Assembly (NCBI GenBank): GCA_002785215.1
Contig: PFMK01000045.1
Span: forward strand, 1-41,215
Direction of reading: 5' to 3'
DNA: 41,215 nt
From: Candidatus Gottesmanbacteria bacterium CG_4_10_14_0_8_um_filter_37_24
Lineage (GTDB): Bacteria; Patescibacteriota; Microgenomatia; 2-02-FULL-39-11
Part shown: positions 1 to 7,465 of the stretch, in pieces
Layout: every line of letters starts with the position of its first letter
How positions within the stretch are numbered: position 1 is the first letter of the stretch
Program-made: the position numbers and the translations under genes
The notes under the pieces: model-generated
Databases searched by the model: none
Seen by the model: the letters and a program-made list of their open reading frames with translations, nothing else
What the model was told of the DNA's origin: nothing

Positions 1-34
1 AGGCATAGCTTTACCTCCTAGTAAGACTATGCCT
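1..34 (-). terminator. Long hairpin downstream of the pilin-like cluster
   Basis: Bases 1-8 (AGGCATAG) pair perfectly with 27-34 (CTATGCCT). The stem continues through a C-A mismatch and a G-U pair to TTAC/GTAA (11-14 with 21-24), leaving a six-base loop. It lies 58 bases past the stop codon of the last minus-strand pilin-like gene, so it could end that transcript. Any T-tract would lie outside the window, so termination is inferred from position and structure only. Confidence 0.45.
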
Positions 35-92
35 CATTTATATTTAGCTTGTCAAATCAATCACTATGTTGTTAAGGTGCGTAAGTACTGAT

Positions 93-533
93 TTATATAT
101 GAAGTTTTAATAACACTTCACCCGGATTAAGGATTTCGAGACCGACAATTTTGGCGATGACACCGACGATTGCCCAGGCGCCGACCACGATAACAAGTCC
201 CAGTATGGAATAAAGGAGTTTATTTGTTGCTCCCTCCAGCTTTGATTTGTCACCTGCCGCACTGATCCAGGCATAGCCTGCCAGGATAAACTGGATCATG
301 AACCAGAGTCCCGCAATTATTGTCATGAATCCTAAAACTCCGCTTAAGGTGGTGTTAAGCCGATTTGCGACAGCGACATCAGTCGTACCATTTTCACAGA
401 ATAGTTGTGAAAATATTGGAAATCCTTCACCGCAACCGAATCCTTTTTCTGACTCACCATCAGCCCAGACAGAAGTTGTAGTAGAAATTAACAGGATAAG
501 TATAAATATTACATTTAGCAACTTTTTCCTCAT
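93..533 (-). CDS. Small two-helix membrane protein, VirB2/TrbC pilin-like, with signal peptide
   Basis: This protein of about 146 residues starts MRKKLLN, followed by a hydrophobic stretch and an ALA-type end near VWADGE, which reads as a signal peptide. Two hydrophobic helices follow, joined by a short polar linker (SAAGDKSKLEGATNK). Helix, Gly-rich linker with lysines, helix is the pattern of VirB2/TrbC-type pilin subunits, which are common in Patescibacteria as tandem paralogues. The start at 533 gives an ATGA overlap with the upstream gene, which implies translational coupling. An in-frame ATG at 560 would add nine residues ahead of the signal peptide and is less likely. It is the last of three similar genes. 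Family membership is by pattern only; a role in a pilus or DNA-uptake machine is inferred. Confidence 0.6.
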   Translation of the reverse strand: MRKKLLNVIFILILLISTTTSVWADGESEKGFGCGEGFPIFSQLFCENGTTDVAVANRLNTTLSGVLGFMTIIAGLWFMIQFILAGYAWISAAGDKSKLEGATNKLLYSILGLVIVVGAWAIVGVIAKIVGLEILNPGEVLLKLHI

Positions 534-892
534 AATGTTGGTTGAAGCAGATAATTCCATTTTCCAAAAAGCAAAATGCCGATGACGGCAGCCAAGAGGA
601 AAGATACGACCATTATAAAAAGCCCTACCAGAGTCTGCCAGATTTTATTCCAGGCTTTGGAAATATTTTTCGGATCCCCTCCGCCACCCATAAAATCAAA
701 TCCGGCCAGGATAAAATTTATCAGCGAGAAAAGTCCGCCCGCCACAAACACAAGCTTAAGGAGCGAATTGGCGAAAGCTACTACCCCGGTCAGTTTTCCC
801 GTTGCGTCTATGGCGGGAGTGATAAAGGGTGCAGGTGAGATACATCCGATCCCATCAATACAAGCAGCAAGTAATGTTCCAGATAATATCAT
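530..892 (-). CDS. Small two-helix membrane protein, VirB2/TrbC pilin-like
   Basis: This 120-residue protein has a short N-terminal region with two cysteines (AACIDGIGC), then a hydrophobic helix around residues 40-65, a Gly-rich linker (GFDFMGGGGDPKN) and a second helix around 85-112. The helix/Gly-Asp-Lys linker/helix layout matches both neighbours and suggests duplication within the cluster. It starts four bases after the stop of the upstream gene and overlaps the next gene by ATGA, so all three are probably one transcript. I do not see pilin-processing residues that would prove the family. Alternatives are a small pore or an accessory protein of a secretion system. Confidence 0.6.
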   Translation of the reverse strand: MILSGTLLAACIDGIGCISPAPFITPAIDATGKLTGVVAFANSLLKLVFVAGGLFSLINFILAGFDFMGGGGDPKNISKAWNKIWQTLVGLFIMVVSFLLAAVIGILLFGKWNYLLQPTL

Positions 893-895
893 ATT

Positions 896-1207
896 TTAAC
901 TCCCGAACAGTCCTCCCAGAGATCCTTTGGTAATAAAATTTATTATTTGTAAAATCCAATACGCCCCGAATATGATGATAAGACCTATTACCGCATATGT
1001 CAAAAAGCTTTTTGCCTTTTCCTTTGTCTGCGGATCATCATTTCCGGCACCGGCAATCATGCCAAATCCGGCGATTACTACCAGTATAAAGAAGATGATT
1101 CCGGCGATAAGTATCGCCTTGGGAACGATAAATGATATCAGTTGCGCCAGGTTGTCGAAGTTATCTGACCATTTCCAGACATCTTTTATGGAAACACCAA
1201 GGATCAT
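896..1207 (-). CDS. Small two-helix membrane protein, VirB2/TrbC pilin-like, first gene of cluster
   Basis: This 103-residue protein has an amphipathic N-terminus (MILGVSIKDVWKWSDNFDNL), a helix near residues 25-50, the polar linker GAGNDDPQTKEKAK and a second helix near 68-92, ending in a Gly-rich tail. The linker resembles those of the two downstream genes and is the main reason to treat the three as paralogues. There is no clear cleaved signal peptide, unlike the third gene. The ATG at 1207 lies just below a putative -10 element, so the message may have almost no leader. Function is unproven; a pilin-like or secretion-system membrane subunit is the best guess. Confidence 0.6.
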   Translation of the reverse strand: MILGVSIKDVWKWSDNFDNLAQLISFIVPKAILIAGIIFFILVVIAGFGMIAGAGNDDPQTKEKAKSFLTYAVIGLIIIFGAYWILQIINFITKGSLGGLFGS

Positions 1208-1213
1208 GCTTTA

Positions 1214-1243
1214 AGTCTAGGCAATTTCCTGCTGTTTTGTCAA
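1214..1243 (-). promoter_or_regulatory. Promoter for the pilin-like cluster (overlapping divergent promoter)
   Basis: On the minus strand a perfect TTGACA (1243-1238) is followed after 18 bases by TAGACT (1219-1214). The start codon begins seven bases further on, so transcripts would be leaderless or nearly so. The -35 shares its bases with the plus-strand promoter of the sigma gene. Confidence 0.5.
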
Positions 1244-1265
1244 ATGGGACTTATTTATATATAAT
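1237..1265 (+). promoter_or_regulatory. Promoter for the sigma-factor gene
   Basis: TTGTCA (1237-1242), a 17-base spacer and a perfect TATAAT (1260-1265) form a near-consensus housekeeping promoter, followed by a leader of about 80 bases before the sigma ORF. Its -35 overlaps the -35 of the divergent pilin-like operon, so the two promoters probably compete. Confidence 0.65.
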
Positions 1266-1350
1266 ATAAAGGTTTCAGAGATTAGTATTTGCGGTTTGAT
1301 CCGTTATTTGGGATATAAATGATTCACCGGTAAATCCCGACAGAATTAAT

Positions 1351-1905
1351 ATGCGCGAAGACAGACAGGACGAGAAAAAAATCATAAAAGGGATATTAGG
1401 TAAAGACGATATCTGCTTAAGGCAGTTTTACCGTAAATACTATCCTTCTTTGATGACTTATATCAATAATAAAATAGATAATCAAAACGATGTTGAGGAA
1501 ATTCTGCAGGATACACTACTGGCTACAATTGAAGCTTTGAGAGATTTTGCCCATAAATGTTCACTTTTTACCTTTATCTGCAGTATAGCCAATCACAAAG
1601 TGATAGATCATTATCGCAAGAAAAAAATAAAAAGCATATTATTTTCAAAAATTCCAGAGATAGAACCGCTTCTGTCGACTCTTTTGAACCCTGATAGCAT
1701 TCTGGATGACGAACTTCTCAAACAAAAAATCAAAGAAACTTTCGATAAATTGGCACCAAAACATAGGACGATATTGAAATTAAAATACATCTATGGTTAT
1801 ACAGTTGCAGAAATTGCCGGTGAGCTGTCAACGACTTTCAAAAGTGTAGAAAGCCAGCTTTTCAGAGCCAGAAAGGCTTTTACCATAATTTATTTATATG
1901 AGTAA
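1351..1905 (+). CDS. RNA polymerase sigma factor, sigma-70 family (ECF-like)
   Basis: This 184-residue protein has the two-domain layout of extracytoplasmic-function sigma factors. Region 2 (about residues 20-90) includes FYRKYYPSLMTYI, the DVEEILQDTLL segment and SIANHKVIDHYRKKK, the usual -10-binding helix. Region 4 (about 130-180) has the helix-turn-helix LAPKHRTILKLKYIYGYTVAEIAGEL and the recognition helix SVESQLFRARKAF. There is no region 1.1 or 3, as expected for this class. The ORF overlaps the following small membrane gene by eight bases, the typical arrangement for a sigma factor and its membrane anti-sigma. The signal and target promoters are unknown. Flanking pilin-like and mevalonate operons are candidate targets only by proximity. 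Confidence 0.85.
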   Translation: MREDRQDEKKIIKGILGKDDICLRQFYRKYYPSLMTYINNKIDNQNDVEEILQDTLLATIEALRDFAHKCSLFTFICSIANHKVIDHYRKKKIKSILFSKIPEIEPLLSTLLNPDSILDDELLKQKIKETFDKLAPKHRTILKLKYIYGYTVAEIAGELSTTFKSVESQLFRARKAFTIIYLYE

Positions 1906-2131
1906 AGGAGAAGTTTATAAACTTTTGGTATCGAAAATGAATGAGGTAGCAGTGGTTCCACCTCAGGAAATTGGTTTTTTCACTCCCATATATAAGAAAA
2001 TCGTACCTCAGTTAAAATTTTACCCTTGGAAAGTAACCTTAATTATTTCCTCCCTCATTGCTTTTTTGTTATATATGATTTTTGGTGCCACGTTGGTGAA
2101 GTTGGCTTCACTTCTCCAATACGGATTTTGA
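1898..2131 (+). CDS. Small single-pass membrane protein, possible anti-sigma factor
   Basis: This 77-residue protein has a short cytoplasmic-type N-terminal part (about residues 1-45) and one hydrophobic helix (WKVTLIISSLIAFLLYMIFG). Its start lies inside the end of the sigma-factor gene, so the two are translationally coupled. Sigma plus small overlapping membrane protein is the classic sigma/anti-sigma layout, but I see no zinc-binding HxxxCxxC motif of the ZAS type, and the soluble part is very short. The anti-sigma role is inferred from context. The stop codon overlaps the -35 element of the downstream operon promoter. Confidence 0.6.
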   Translation: MSKGEVYKLLVSKMNEVAVVPPQEIGFFTPIYKKIVPQLKFYPWKVTLIISSLIAFLLYMIFGATLVKLASLLQYGF

Positions 2132-2155
2132 CATCAAAAATATCTTTTATACACT
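2128..2155 (+). promoter_or_regulatory. Promoter of the mevalonate operon
   Basis: A perfect TTGACA (2128-2133) lies across the stop codon of the preceding gene, with TACACT (2150-2155) 16 bases later. The first start codon of the long plus-strand operon is at 2174. No other promoter of similar quality was noticed inside the tightly packed genes up to 10826. Confidence 0.55.
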
Positions 2156-2173
2156 CAAAATACTAATTTTCAT

Positions 2174-2815
2174 ATGAGAGATTTCATGATATTCCATAGT
2201 CTTAGGTTGTGGCGGCTTCTGATGTCTTTTGTAAAAAATACCTATGGTTGCATAAATAAACCTTATATTACCTGTCGGAAATTAGCAGACGATAAGGCTG
2301 ATATCCGGCAGACGGTCTTTATATTTCTTCTGGTGTTGGGTTATTTTATTCTTGCCAGTCTGCTTAGAACCGGCATAAGGAATCCTTACCTTCTGACGCT
2401 TAAATTCAGCAGTTTGTTTTGGACGGCAGTTATAGGATTTGCATTTATGGTTGTTGTTCTTTATGTTTTGGGCAAAATCGTAGGGAGCAAAAGCTCTTAT
2501 AAATCCCTTGTTATCCTTTGGGCATATTCTTTGCTGCCTACGCTTACCTGGTTTGCCGTTACCTCCATCTTCTATATTATTTTCCCCCCGCCCCGAACCG
2601 CCAGTTTTTTAGGGAAGCTATATACATTAATATATATAGCTTTTTCTATCTCGATTTTGACCTGGAAACTGATTCTGTATTATCTTACTTTACGGTTTGG
2701 TTTGAAACTGGATTTGATAAAGATTACGGCCGTATCCCTGATAGTTTTGCCGCTTATAATTTTCTATGCTGTAATTACATATAAAATAGGTATTTTCCGG
2801 ATACCTTTTATCTGA
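2174..2815 (+). CDS. Yip1-like multi-pass membrane protein
   Basis: This 213-residue protein has about five hydrophobic helices (near residues 47-65, 82-105, 115-140, 148-172 and 183-203). The soluble start includes NKPYITCRKLADDK, and a mid-protein segment reads YKSLVILWAYSLLPTLTW. A Pro-containing 'tyr-lys-leu' start followed by a 'YS-LLP' helix is the pattern of Yip1-domain proteins, so I call it Yip1-like with moderate confidence. An internal ATG at codon 17 could be the real start. It is the first gene of the mevalonate operon, 11 bases before HMG-CoA reductase. A role in isoprenoid lipid handling would be a guess. Confidence 0.55.
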   Translation: MRDFMIFHSLRLWRLLMSFVKNTYGCINKPYITCRKLADDKADIRQTVFIFLLVLGYFILASLLRTGIRNPYLLTLKFSSLFWTAVIGFAFMVVVLYVLGKIVGSKSSYKSLVILWAYSLLPTLTWFAVTSIFYIIFPPPRTASFLGKLYTLIYIAFSISILTWKLILYYLTLRFGLKLDLIKITAVSLIVLPLIIFYAVITYKIGIFRIPFI

Positions 2816-2826
2816 AAGGAGAGAAA

Positions 2827-3978
2827 ATGAGCTTAAGAAATATAAAAAATATTACAGACAGGCGCAATTTCATAAAAAAAGAAAAAAGGATTGTTTTTAA
2901 AGCAATTACTTGCTATCCGAAAGAGATGGAACAGGCACAAACCAAAAATTGTGAGAATATGATAGGTGCAATTCAGGTGCCCGTAGGAGTGGCCGGTCCT
3001 TTATTGATAAAAGGAAACAGTGCAAAAGGAAAATATTTTATTCCTCTGTCAACTACGGAAGGAGCCTTGGTTGCTTCTGTAAACCGTGGGTGCAAGGCAA
3101 TTACCAACTCCGGTGGCGTTGTGGTGAAAAATGAGTATGTAGGTATGACGAGAGGGAGTGTCTTTGCAGTTTCAGATCTGTCACAAGGTTTCGAATTCAA
3201 AAAGTGGTTAGAAAGTTACCCGGCAGATTTTTCCGAAATTTGTCAGACTACTTCACGTCATCTGAAAATATTGAAAATAGACAGTAAGGTCGTGGGGAGA
3301 AATGTTTTTGTCAGATTTTACTTTGATACCCTGGACGCGATGGGCATGAATATGGTTACACTGGCCGTGCAAAAAATTATTGGTTTTATTGAAAAACATA
3401 CTGATACCAAATGCATCTCCATAGCCGGGAATTATGACGTGGATAAGAAGCCTTCCTGGCAGAATTTTATTTTAGGAAGAGGCAGGCAAGTATGGGCTGA
3501 AGCCGTAATTTCTGATAAGGAGATGAAAGATACATTAAAAACCACTCCTGATAAAATCCACAAGGTGTGTCTTAATAAATGCATGCTGGGATCGATACTT
3601 AGCGGTTCCATGGGTTTTAATGCCCATTTTGCCAATATCATAGCCGCCGTTTTTCTTGCCTGTGGACAGGATATGGCGCATGTAGTTGAAGGAAGTTTAG
3701 GTATTACCTCGACTGAAATTATTGATAAGAAGCTATATATATCTATTTACCTTCCTGATTTACCGGTTGGTACTGTGGGTGGAGGGACTTATTTGCCTTC
3801 CCAAAAAGAGATGCTTCAGCTTCTGGGAATATTCGGAGGAAAGGGTGGGGAAAATGCAACCGCTTTTGCTGAGATTATTGGTGCATGCGTACTGGCAGGT
3901 GAGTTATCGCTTCTTTCCTCACTGGCGGAAGGAAGTCTTGCAAGGGCTCATATGAGTTTAGCTAGAGGAGGCAGTTGA
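2827..3978 (+). CDS. mvaA/hmgA: Hydroxymethylglutaryl-CoA reductase (class I type)
   Basis: This 383-residue enzyme reduces HMG-CoA to mevalonate, the committed step of the mevalonate pathway. All key motifs are visible: ENMIGAIQVPVGVAGPL (43-59), TTEGALVAS with the catalytic Glu79, DAMGMNM (169-175), DKKPS with the catalytic lysine at about 206, GQDMAHVVEGS with Asp281, LPVGTVGGGT, and the catalytic His374 in ARAHMSLARGG. The DAMGMNM and DKKP pattern and the length without a sterol-sensing domain fit the soluble class I form found in archaea and some bacteria, normally NADPH-dependent. A good ribosome site (AAGGAG) precedes the ATG. The stop is TGA. It is followed eight bases later by HMG-CoA synthase. 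Confidence in the reaction is high. Confidence 0.95.
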   Translation: MSLRNIKNITDRRNFIKKEKRIVFKAITCYPKEMEQAQTKNCENMIGAIQVPVGVAGPLLIKGNSAKGKYFIPLSTTEGALVASVNRGCKAITNSGGVVVKNEYVGMTRGSVFAVSDLSQGFEFKKWLESYPADFSEICQTTSRHLKILKIDSKVVGRNVFVRFYFDTLDAMGMNMVTLAVQKIIGFIEKHTDTKCISIAGNYDVDKKPSWQNFILGRGRQVWAEAVISDKEMKDTLKTTPDKIHKVCLNKCMLGSILSGSMGFNAHFANIIAAVFLACGQDMAHVVEGSLGITSTEIIDKKLYISIYLPDLPVGTVGGGTYLPSQKEMLQLLGIFGGKGGENATAFAEIIGACVLAGELSLLSSLAEGSLARAHMSLARGGS

Positions 3979-3985
3979 AAAGCTT

Positions 3986-5026
3986 ATGCAGGCAGGCATT
4001 TTAGGTTATGGAATATATATTCCCAAATATCGGATAAATATTTCCGATATTGCTCTTGCATGGAATAAAAACTCCCAAGATTTAGCCAGCTCGTTGAGAA
4101 TAAAAGAAAAATCAGTTGCTTCTGCCGATGAGGATACAGTCACCCTGGCTTATGAGGCGTCTTCACTTGCTTTGAAACATGCGGGAATGAAACCTTCTTT
4201 GATAGAATCATGTTTGATTGGTTCGGAAAGCCATCCTTATGCCGTAAATCCTACTTCAACTATTGTGGCGGAATTTTTAGATGTTGGCAGGAATTATGTT
4301 GCTGTTGATTTAGAATTTGCTTGTAAGGCAGCCACAACAGGTCTTATTTTGACTCTTGGACTAATAGAATCAGGAAGAATTAAAAATGGTTTGGTGGTTG
4401 GAGCTGACGTGGCACAGGCAAAACCTCATGATATTTTAGAGTATACAGCTGCTTCAGCTTCCGCAGCATATATATTGGGAAGTGATGAAAAAGAAGTAAT
4501 CGCCAAGATATTGGCAACATCCTCGTTTACTTCCGATACACCGGATTTTTGGCGGCGGGACGGGGTTAAATTTCCTACTCATGGAGGCAGATTTACCGGT
4601 GAACCATCATACTTTACCCATGTGGAGGGTGCCGCCAGAATGCTATTTCAAAAAACAAAATTATCTCCTGATGATTTCGATTACTGTGTTTTTCACATGC
4701 CTAATGGTAAGTTCCCTCGTGAGGTAGCCAAAAGGCTTGGTTTTACAGATAAGCAGCAGCAGCATTCTTTGGTGGTTGACCACATAGGGAATCCTTATTC
4801 CGCGTCGTCTTTAATCGGTCTTGCCGCTACTCTTGATACAGCCAGACCCGGAGAGCGGATTTTTATGGTTTCTTATGGATCCGGAGCAGGTTCAGACGGA
4901 TTTGTCATACAAGTTGAAAAAGCGATTCTTAAAAAAAGAGATAGGCAGACATTTTTCAAAGATTATCTAAAAAATACTAAATATATAACCTATACCGACT
5001 ATTTGAAATCTGGAGGGAAAATTTAA
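3986..5026 (+). CDS. Hydroxymethylglutaryl-CoA synthase (archaeal type)
   Basis: This 346-residue thiolase-fold enzyme condenses acetyl-CoA with acetoacetyl-CoA to HMG-CoA. The acyl-carrying cysteine is Cys113 in DLEFACKAATTG, the catalytic histidine is His237 in FHMPNGKF, and a C-terminal SYGSGAGSDGF loop closes the active site. The start (MQAGILGYGIYIPKYRI) is the signature of archaeal-type HMGS, which is shorter than the eukaryotic and Gram-positive enzymes of about 380-520 residues. The next two genes are thiolase and a DUF35 protein. In methanogens these three proteins form one complex that channels acetoacetyl-CoA, so the gene order suggests the same assembly. It is spaced four bases from the thiolase start. 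Confidence 0.93.
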   Translation: MQAGILGYGIYIPKYRINISDIALAWNKNSQDLASSLRIKEKSVASADEDTVTLAYEASSLALKHAGMKPSLIESCLIGSESHPYAVNPTSTIVAEFLDVGRNYVAVDLEFACKAATTGLILTLGLIESGRIKNGLVVGADVAQAKPHDILEYTAASASAAYILGSDEKEVIAKILATSSFTSDTPDFWRRDGVKFPTHGGRFTGEPSYFTHVEGAARMLFQKTKLSPDDFDYCVFHMPNGKFPREVAKRLGFTDKQQQHSLVVDHIGNPYSASSLIGLAATLDTARPGERIFMVSYGSGAGSDGFVIQVEKAILKKRDRQTFFKDYLKNTKYITYTDYLKSGGKI

Positions 5027-5029
5027 CCT

Positions 5030-6187
5030 ATGCAAATTACAGTTCTGGCAGGATTAAATAGTAAATTTGGGGAACTCTGGGATATTTCGCCCCGGGATCT
5101 TGTGAAAGAAGTTTTTCATGGTACGCTTAAAAATTCCAATATGAATAAAAATGACATAGACGTGGTCTTTGTAGGTAATATGCTGGCAGGTACCCTTGGA
5201 GGTCAAAATCACCTGGGCGCATTTTTTGCTGAAGAGCTAGGATTAGAGAGACCGGCAATCAGAGTAGAAGGTGCATGTTGTTCCGGTGGACTGGCAGTCC
5301 ACTCAGCAGTTTTAGGGATATCTTCCGGTATATATCAAACCGCTTTAGTAATCGGAGTAGAAAAAATGACGGATCATAAACCGGAAAAAGTAGCAGAAGC
5401 TCTTATGGGGGCAGGGTCGGACTTAGAAAGGGATGCAGGGGCCAGTTTTCCGGCACTATATGCTTTAATTGCCAGAGCACACATGGAAAAATATGGGACT
5501 TCAGAGGAAGAGATGGCTGCCGTAGCTGTTAAGAACCATTATCATGCTTCATTAAATTCTCATGCTCAGTTTAGAAATCCTATTTCCATCGAAAAAGTAT
5601 TAAAAAGCCCAATGATAGCTTCTCCTTTAAAGCTTCTTGACTGTTCACCAATTTCCGACGGAGCGTCTGCACTGATATTGAGTTCAAAAAGTAAAGCCTT
5701 AAGTCTTAAAAAAGATGATCCCGGTGTAAATATTGTTTCTTCAGTTGTTGCCACTGATACATTAGGCCTTTCAGAAAGAAAAGATCTTACCACTTTAAAC
5801 GCAGTTGTAACTGCTTCATGTAAAGCATACAAGATGGCAAATATTGATCCCGGGGATATAGATGTGGCGGAAGTGCATGATTGTTTTACCATAGCGGAGA
5901 TAATTGCCATGGAAGATTTAGGATTTTTTCCAAGAGGTCAAGCCGGAAAAGCAATTCTTGAAGGTAAAACCAGACTGGGTGGTCGGCCCGTTGTCAACAC
6001 TTCAGGCGGACTTAAGGCAGCCGGACATCCTGTGGGGGCTACAGGTGTGAAGCAAATAGTAGAGATATATCAGCAACTTATGGGAGTATCCGGAAAAAAA
6101 CAAGTAAAAAATGCAAAAATTGGTTTAACTCACAATGTTGGCGGTAGCGGTGCCACAGCAGTTATTCACATTTTAAAACGCGGATAA
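5030..6187 (+). CDS. Acetyl-CoA C-acetyltransferase (archaeal-type thiolase)
   Basis: This 385-residue thiolase joins two acetyl-CoA to acetoacetyl-CoA, supplying HMG-CoA synthase. The nucleophilic cysteine is in EGACCSGG (around residue 83). The conserved histidine is in the motif NTSGGLKAAGHPVGATG. The third motif, HNVGGSGATAVIHIL, lacks the second cysteine of classical thiolases, as is usual for the archaeal/SCP2-like branch. EVHDCFTIAEI is also typical of that branch. The gene lies between HMG-CoA synthase and DUF35, matching the archaeal thiolase/DUF35/HMGS complex described in methanogens. I infer that the three subunits act together. Confidence 0.9.
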   Translation: MQITVLAGLNSKFGELWDISPRDLVKEVFHGTLKNSNMNKNDIDVVFVGNMLAGTLGGQNHLGAFFAEELGLERPAIRVEGACCSGGLAVHSAVLGISSGIYQTALVIGVEKMTDHKPEKVAEALMGAGSDLERDAGASFPALYALIARAHMEKYGTSEEEMAAVAVKNHYHASLNSHAQFRNPISIEKVLKSPMIASPLKLLDCSPISDGASALILSSKSKALSLKKDDPGVNIVSSVVATDTLGLSERKDLTTLNAVVTASCKAYKMANIDPGDIDVAEVHDCFTIAEIIAMEDLGFFPRGQAGKAILEGKTRLGGRPVVNTSGGLKAAGHPVGATGVKQIVEIYQQLMGVSGKKQVKNAKIGLTHNVGGSGATAVIHILKRG

Positions 6188-6195
6188 TATATTCT

Positions 6196-6498
6196 ATGAC
6201 TATATCACCTGTCAAAATCTGGCGGAATCAAAAGAAAGTACGCGCGTTTTTAGGTAAAACCGGTCGAATCATTACCTGGACAAAAGTGCATGTTCCGCCT
6301 TGCAGTTTCACTTCTCAAGCGCCTTATGTGATCATAGTAGTAGAGATTGATAAAAACCTTAGATTTACCGCGCAATTAGTTGACTGGGAAGAGACAAACC
6401 TGAAAACCGGACAAACAGTTAAAGCAATATTAAGAAAAACCAGGGATCCTGGTCTGGAAGGTGTTATTCCTTACGGAATTAAATTTAAGCCGATATAA
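6196..6498 (+). CDS. DUF35 OB-fold protein without its zinc ribbon
   Basis: This 100-residue protein matches the OB-fold half of DUF35: the stretch from WTKVHVPPCSFTSQAPYVIIVVEI to GQTVKAILRKTRD and the ending GVIPYGIKFKPI. In archaea DUF35 bridges thiolase and HMG-CoA synthase and also binds CoA. Most DUF35 proteins are about 130 residues and begin with a rubredoxin-like ribbon carrying two CxxC pairs. Here the N-terminus (SPVKIWRNQKKVRAFLGKTG) has no cysteine, and the protein has only one overall. The OB fold seems complete, so I treat this as a reduced but working version and not a fragment. The start at 6196 is nine bases after the thiolase stop. Five bases separate it from mevalonate kinase. 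Confidence 0.8.
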   Translation: MTISPVKIWRNQKKVRAFLGKTGRIITWTKVHVPPCSFTSQAPYVIIVVEIDKNLRFTAQLVDWEETNLKTGQTVKAILRKTRDPGLEGVIPYGIKFKPI

Positions 6499-6502
6499 TA
6501 GC

Positions 6503-7450
6503 ATGAAAGTTACAGTTTCCGCCCCAGGTAAAATTCACCTTCTCGGAGAACATGTAGTAGTATACGGTTACCCGGCGCTTCTTTCCTCCATAGATAAACG
6601 GTTATATGTTACTGTTGAAACTTCCTTGAAAGGTAGGTTAGGACATATCAGCATCATTTCACCGGAAGACAACAAATTAGTTCATTCTGCAGTTGAAATT
6701 TACAAAAAAAAATATCCTGCAGTTGATTTTCCTTCCCTCAAGATAAATATTTCTTCTCAAATTCCCGTCGGAGCAGGACTAGGATCTTCAGCAGCATTAT
6801 CTGCAGCAATTATCGGCGCCCTGATGAAAGCAGTAAATAACATTTGGAACCCCGTGCGGATAAACGAATTATCTTACGAGGTGGAAAAATTGGCACACGG
6901 TAATCCGTCAGGAGCAGATAATACAACCGTTGTTTTCGGGGAGTTGGTTTGGTATCGTAGAGAATTTGATTTTTTGAAATCTATTTGGACTCTACCTGTC
7001 TTATCGTATAAAATTCCCAAATTTGCAATTTTGAATTCCGGCCGTCCGGCAGAATCCACAAAAGAGATGGTGAACTTGGTGAAAGGAAATTATACGAAAA
7101 AAAGAAGACTTTTTGAGAATATTTTTTCCGATCAGGAAAAACAGGTAAAAAAAATATTATTGGGTATGAAAGAAGGAAATATTAACTTCCTAAAACAGGC
7201 AATAGAAAAAGGGGAACGCAATCTGGAAAAAATAGGAGTAGTAGGGGAAAGAGCAATTAAGATCATTAAATATATACATAAATTGGGGGGCGTGGCAAAA
7301 ATATGTGGTGCCGGCGGGGTGAAGGAAGGAAGTGGAATCATCCTTTGTTACCATGAAAATTTGTCAAAACTTAAGTTGGTAGAAGATGTATATAACGTGC
7401 ACTTGTCAAATATCAGTCTAGCTTCAGAAGGAATAAGAATCGAACATTAG
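6503..7450 (+). CDS. mvk: Mevalonate kinase (GHMP kinase)
   Basis: This 315-residue kinase phosphorylates mevalonate at the 5-hydroxyl using ATP. The start at 6503 places the GHMP motif I (APGKIHLLGEHVVVYG) at residues 7-22, as in the family; a longer reading from 6461 would run into the DUF35 gene. Motif II, the ATP-binding PVGAGLGSSAALS, is at 88-100, and HGNPSGADN carries the catalytic Asp139. Motif III reads AKICGAGGVKEGSGII, whereas the family norm is GAGGGGC, so this glycine loop is altered by a Val-Lys-Glu stretch. Length is normal. It lies mid-operon, between DUF35 and the CruF-like gene. Confidence 0.88.
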   Translation: MKVTVSAPGKIHLLGEHVVVYGYPALLSSIDKRLYVTVETSLKGRLGHISIISPEDNKLVHSAVEIYKKKYPAVDFPSLKINISSQIPVGAGLGSSAALSAAIIGALMKAVNNIWNPVRINELSYEVEKLAHGNPSGADNTTVVFGELVWYRREFDFLKSIWTLPVLSYKIPKFAILNSGRPAESTKEMVNLVKGNYTKKRRLFENIFSDQEKQVKKILLGMKEGNINFLKQAIEKGERNLEKIGVVGERAIKIIKYIHKLGGVAKICGAGGVKEGSGIILCYHENLSKLKLVEDVYNVHLSNISLASEGIRIEH

Positions 7451-7465
7451 AAAAATAAATATCGT

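Noticed and set aside
6461..6502. Longer mevalonate kinase start at 6461
   Set aside because: It would overlap the DUF35 gene and place motif I too far from the N-terminus.
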